Assembly (NCBI GenBank): GCA_023248505.1
Contig: JAHFEM010000028.1
Location: 1 to 10,101 of the forward strand
Length of the DNA: 10,101 bases
Direction: 5' to 3'
Source of the DNA: Nitrospirota bacterium
GTDB taxonomy: Bacteria; Nitrospirota; Nitrospiria; SBBL01; Manganitrophaceae
The notes under the pieces are model-generated. The model was not told the DNA's origin, did no database searches, and saw only the letters and a program-made list of their open reading frames with translations. The number at the start of each line of letters is the position of its first letter. The first letter of the stretch is position 1. Of this stretch, positions 7,646-10,101 are shown piece after piece. A program made the translations under genes and the position numbers.

Positions 7646-8743
7646 GGACAAGGGTCGATCCGGCAAATCGTATGGAAAGCAGACGGTGAAGGTGGAGCCC
7701 ACTCCTGGTTTACTAATCACCTGAACGGTTCCCCCGAGAAGATCGACAAGTTTCTTTACAATGGACAGACCTAAACCTGTGCCTGAACCGGATTCCTTCT
7801 TAGAATTCAAAGCTTGGTAAAACGGTTCAAAGATATGCAGGAGGTCCTCCTCGGAAATTCCGATCCCCGTATCGCTGATCTCCACGACGACCCTCTTCCG
7901 AGCGGGCTCGTGAAGGAGATGCACTCTGACCGATCCGCGATCTGTAAACTTGATCGCGTTTGCAATCAAGTTTGTGATCATTTGTTTGACTTTCCCACGA
8001 TCTGATCCGATGAGCGGGACCGTCGGGTCGTCAATCAGAATGATCTCCAGCCCCTTCTCTTTCCCCAACGGCTCCAGGCTGTTTAAGACCTCCCGGATCA
8101 TTTCAGAAAGATCGACCCTCTCTCGTTGCAGTTCCATCCGTCCGGCCTCTATTCGACTCAGGTCAAGGATGTTGTTGATCAGATCGAGAAGCGTCCTGGC
8201 ATTCTGGTCTACTCTCTCCAACATCTCTCCCCGCTTGGCAACATCGTCACTAAATAACTGGCTTTTTAAGAGGCTACTGTAGCCGATGATGGCGTTAAGG
8301 GAGGAGCGGAGATCATGGGAGACAATCGCAAGGATTTGTGATTTGAGGCGATTCGCCTCCTCGGCCTTTTGTTGGGCGGAACGACGCATTTCGCTTAACG
8401 AACTGATCATCACCGCCTCAATAACAAAAAGGCACAACATCAGAATATCCGAGCCGGTGATCGCAAACGATTGCTGTGGAGTAAAAAAGAAGTAGACGTC
8501 CGCCAGCGTCGAGAGGAGCGTCGCCAGAAGACCCGGTCCCAGACCGCCGTACCACGAGCTGAACATGACGGCGAAAAAAAACAGGATAAAGGGGGGTGGA
8601 TCAGTAAGGGGACCGATTGCCAATTTAAGGAGCAAAGAAAATAGAGTGGTCAGCACCGCGACAGCGTAGCCGACTTGGGGAGAGGAAGCTCCTTTGAGAA
8701 TGTCGAATCTCCCCGGCGGCTTGGCCGTTAATCTCTTCAACAT
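7640..8743 (-). CDS. Membrane sensor histidine kinase, DUF4118-like input
   Basis: An intact 367-residue kinase. Residues about 26-115 hold four hydrophobic segments with short loops (VGYAVAVLTTLFSLLLKL, FILFFFAVMFSSWYGGLGPG, LLATLLSTLADVYFFF, ILMLCLFVIEAVMISS), the pattern of the KdpD-type DUF4118 membrane region. A short coiled linker (RRSAQQKAEEANRLKSQ) joins it to the HisKA domain with the phospho-acceptor His143 in VSHDLRSSLNAIIG. This differs from the common HDLRTPL by SS. The ATPase domain is complete: N box with Asn258 and Asn262, G1 DTGIGI (291-296), F box FEPFY (305-309), G2 GTGLGL (321-326). There is no periplasmic sensor, PAS or receiver domain. No response regulator lies beside it here, so its partner is unknown. 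It is convergent with mrp; a link to ion or osmotic sensing is suggested by the KdpD-like region but is inference. Its upstream region is broken by an insertion sequence. Confidence 0.93.
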   Translation of the reverse strand: MLKRLTAKPPGRFDILKGASSPQVGYAVAVLTTLFSLLLKLAIGPLTDPPPFILFFFAVMFSSWYGGLGPGLLATLLSTLADVYFFFTPQQSFAITGSDILMLCLFVIEAVMISSLSEMRRSAQQKAEEANRLKSQILAIVSHDLRSSLNAIIGYSSLLKSQLFSDDVAKRGEMLERVDQNARTLLDLINNILDLSRIEAGRMELQRERVDLSEMIREVLNSLEPLGKEKGLEIILIDDPTVPLIGSDRGKVKQMITNLIANAIKFTDRGSVRVHLLHEPARKRVVVEISDTGIGISEEDLLHIFEPFYQALNSKKESGSGTGLGLSIVKKLVDLLGGTVQVISKPGVGSTFTVCFPYDLPDRPLSS

Positions 8744-8749
8744 GGCCCT

Positions 8750-8758
8750 TCACCTCCC
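8750..8758 (-). promoter_or_regulatory. Kinase ribosome binding site at the IS junction
   Basis: On the minus strand GGGAGGTGA lies six bases before the kinase ATG, a near-ideal Shine-Dalgarno that fixes the start at 8743. Its first three bases lie within the 7-bp target duplication, so the IS joined exactly at its upstream edge and left it intact. Confidence 0.8.
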
Positions 8759-8762
8759 GCGT
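8756..8762. repeat. Target site duplication, left copy (CCCGCGT)
   Basis: CCCGCGT directly precedes the left terminal repeat and recurs exactly at 10095-10101 directly after the right one. Both copies sit the same four bases from the shared TACTGTCC core, as expected of a 7-bp duplication made on insertion. Confidence 0.85.
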
Positions 8763-8778
8763 ACATTACTGTCCGGTT
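8763..8778 (+). repeat. IS left terminal inverted repeat
   Basis: ACATTACTGTCCGGTT matches the reverse complement of the right end at 14 of 16 positions, with mismatches at the first and fourth bases. The invariant core is TACTGTCCGGTT. Confidence 0.88.
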
Positions 8779-8794
8779 GAGCAATTCAGTTTTT

Positions 8795-8823
8795 GCTATA
8801 ACTTACTGAAACTAAAAGGTCAT
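8795..8823 (-). promoter_or_regulatory. Possible outward promoter at IS left end
   Basis: On the minus strand ATGACC (8823-8818) and TATAGC (8800-8795) are spaced by 17 bases, each matching the sigma-70 consensus at four of six positions. Transcription would leave the IS towards the kinase start about 50 bases away. On the plus strand the same spot offers TATAAC (8797-8802), a likely -10 for the transposase. This is a pattern match only. Confidence 0.35.
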
Positions 8824-8842
8824 TAAGCAAAAATGAGTTTAT

Positions 8843-8861
8843 ACGATTTGAAATCGTTTTT
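8843..8861 (+). terminator. Terminator-like hairpin in transposase leader
   Basis: ACGATTT (8843-8849), one base, then AAATCGT (8851-8857) is a perfect inverted repeat that runs into TTTTT. As RNA it would fold with a reduced stem (ACGAT/ATCGT, 5-base loop) before a U-run. Such a fold in an IS leader could limit read-in transcription of the transposase. The stem is short, so strength is uncertain. Confidence 0.4.
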
Positions 8862-8911
8862 CCCTTTGTCATGCCTTATCCTCACGAGGACACCCTCTGA
8901 GGAGATAGGTT

Positions 8912-10080
8912 ATGAACCAGGGACAATCCGTTTTTGCTCAAATGATCGCGTTCCTTTCCCACAACGAGTTTCACCGCTGCGTCCAACGCTACGAGGGAGA
9001 TCGAAGCATTCGGCGATTTTCTTGTTGGGACCAATTTCTCGCGATGGCCTTTGCTCAACTCACCTATCGGGAGAGCCTTCGAGACATCGAGGTCTGTCTT
9101 CTGGCGCACGACAAGAAGCTCTATCATTCGGGTTTCCGAGGACCGGTCAAACGATCCACCCTGGCCGACGCCAACGAGAAACGCGACTGGAGGATATATG
9201 CAGACTTTGCGCAGGCACTCATTCGCATCGCTCGTCCGCTCTACGCCGACACGGACCTCGGACTCGATCTCGACGCAACCATCTATGCATTGGATGCAAC
9301 CACCATCGACCTTTGTCTCTCGCTTTTCCCTTGAACCCGATTCCGGCATACCAAGGGAGCGGTCAAGCTCCATACGATGATCAACCTCCAAGGCGCTATC
9401 CCTGTCTTTATCGACATCACGGATGGAAAAGTCCACGATGTCAATGTGCTGGACATCCTCATTCCGGAGCCCGGATCCTATATCGTCATGGATCGAGGTT
9501 ATCTCGATTTCGAACGTCTTTATCGACTTCATCAGTGCCTGAGTTTCTTTGTGATTCGCGCCAAGAGAAACCTGAAATTCCAGCGTCGCTACTCGCATCC
9601 GGTCAACAAGTCCACCGGAGTGAGAAGCGATCAGACCATCGTGTTAACCGGTCCCAAGACTTCCGGGCTTTACCCCGATCCTCTGCGACGGATCAGTTAT
9701 TACTCGGAAGACCTGGACAAGCGGCTCATTTTCTTGACCAACAATTTCTCTGTGCCTTCGGAAACGGTCGCGGCCATCTATCGTTACCGGTGGCAAGTAG
9801 AACTCTTCTTCAAATGGATCAAACAACACCTGCGCATCAAGAGCTTTTATGGAACCTCAGAGAACAGCGTGAAGACCCAGATTTGGATCGCTGTTTCAGT
9901 CTACCTCCTGGTCGCGATCATCAAAAAGAAATTAGGTTTGGACAAAGTCTCTACACAATTCTACAAGTTTTGAGCCTGACGCTTTTCGAGAAAACCCCCA
10001 TTTCATGCATGTTTGCTCGGGCTGAGCAACAAACAGAAATAAGTGATGACTCTAACCAATTACAACTATTCGATATTTAA
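8912..10080 (+). pseudogene. IS4-family transposase, nonsense and frameshift
   Basis: The ATG at 8912 follows GAGGAG with good spacing. Translation gives 140 residues with a DUF4372-like N-terminus (SVFAQMIAFLSHNEFHRCV) and the first catalytic Asp in YALDATTIDLC (128). An in-frame TGA at 9332-9334 replaces what in the family is Trp of LFPW, and the same frame resumes as TRFRHTKGAVKLHT. The second Asp is in YIVMDRGYLDF (about 194), and the Glu is in YRYRWQVELFFKWIK (about 297), where Y-x2-R-x3-E-x6-K is complete. Near 9940-9946 one base, probably an A, has been lost. The present frame ends at 9973, while the other phase continues SLYTILQVLSLTLFEKTP and ends SDDSNQLQLFDI at 10080, the family's usual tail. 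Restored, the protein would be about 389 residues, normal for the family. Two independent lesions make it inactive. Confidence 0.9.
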
Positions 10081-10094
10081 CCGGACAGTAGTGG
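10079..10094 (-). repeat. IS right terminal inverted repeat
   Basis: Read on the minus strand this is CCACTACTGTCCGGTT, the partner of the left end. It overlaps the final bases of the original transposase TAA (10078-10080), showing how closely the gene fills the element. Confidence 0.88.
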
Positions 10095-10101
10095 CCCGCG
10101 T
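10095..10101. repeat. Target site duplication, right copy (CCCGCGT)
   Basis: This exact repeat of 8756-8762 abuts the right end of the IS and closes the window. The original sequence upstream of the kinase therefore continues beyond the right edge. Confidence 0.85.

Larger units (their letters stand above)
8763..10094 (+). mobile_element. IS4-family insertion sequence, complete but defective
   Basis: A 1332-bp element bounded by terminal inverted repeats and a 7-bp target duplication. It carries one transposase gene on the plus strand with the IS4-type DDE residues and the Y-(2)R-(3)E-(6)K signature. The ends are clean, so the whole element is present. The transposase has a nonsense codon and a frameshift, so the copy should not move on its own, though an intact relative elsewhere could act on its ends. 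The N-terminal region looks like DUF4372, which together with DDE_Tnp_1 marks a common IS4-family architecture; I do not assign a named element. An identical duplication and near-identical ends suggest insertion was fairly recent relative to the decay at the left of the window. Confidence 0.92.

Noticed and set aside
9332..9334. Selenocysteine or readthrough at the transposase TGA
   Set aside because: The family residue is Trp, the rest of the gene is also broken, and no downstream selenocysteine-insertion hairpin was evident. Nonsense mutation is simpler.
8833..10080. 415-codon plus-strand frame across the IS
   Set aside because: Most of it is an out-of-phase shadow of the transposase. Only the last 40-odd codons are real, as the displaced C-terminus after the frameshift.
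1..10101. CRISPR array, tRNA, rRNA or toxin-antitoxin pair
   Set aside because: Both strands were scanned by eye. No regularly spaced repeats, cloverleaf, rRNA-like stretch or paired small genes with family motifs were seen.

Overview
The window looks like a chromosomal segment of a GC-rich, Gram-negative-type bacterium. Codon use in the large operon favours G or C at third positions, there are no introns, and Shine-Dalgarno sites are clear. The gene content does not fix the lineage. The style of the proteins would fit Nitrospirota or a deltaproteobacterial-type lineage, but that is an impression, not a demonstrated assignment.

Layout, left to right. (1) Positions 1-1047 are a decay zone with no intact gene. 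On the minus strand is a broken HU-family nucleoid-protein gene (122-413). On the plus strand is a broken DUF190-family gene (about 615-949) carrying at least four lesions. A structured element at 502-557 upstream of it has some resemblance to a worn fluoride riboswitch. (2) An intact single-domain universal stress protein with the ATP-binding motif (1048-1539, minus) is divergent from the next block across a 373-base intergenic region. (3) A complete, tightly packed group 1 Mrp operon, mrpA-B-C-D-E-F-G (1913-7617, plus), encodes a multisubunit Na+/H+ antiporter. Six of the seven genes overlap or nearly touch a neighbour, with ATGA junctions at A/B, C/D, D/E and E/F, a 2-base gap at B/C and an 8-base overlap at F/G. 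This implies one mRNA and coupled translation. (4) A convergent membrane sensor histidine kinase with a KdpD-like (DUF4118-type) transmembrane region (7640-8743, minus) has no response regulator beside it in the window. (5) A complete but dead IS4-family insertion sequence (8763-10094) has 16-bp imperfect terminal inverted repeats and a 7-bp target duplication that reaches the last base of the window. Its transposase has an in-frame TGA and a C-terminal frameshift.

How the parts work together: the Mrp subunits form one membrane complex that exchanges cytoplasmic Na+ (possibly also K+ or Li+) for external H+, supporting pH and salt tolerance. The universal stress protein and the membrane kinase beside it suggest a stress or ion-homeostasis neighbourhood, although direct control of mrp by the kinase is only an inference. 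The IS landed immediately upstream of the kinase's Shine-Dalgarno sequence, so it cut the kinase off from whatever promoter it had. The kinase may now depend on a promoter in the IS end. I see no clearly new system here. The most informative signals are the decayed DUF190/riboswitch-like locus, the HU pseudogene, and the IS insertion that rewired the kinase.
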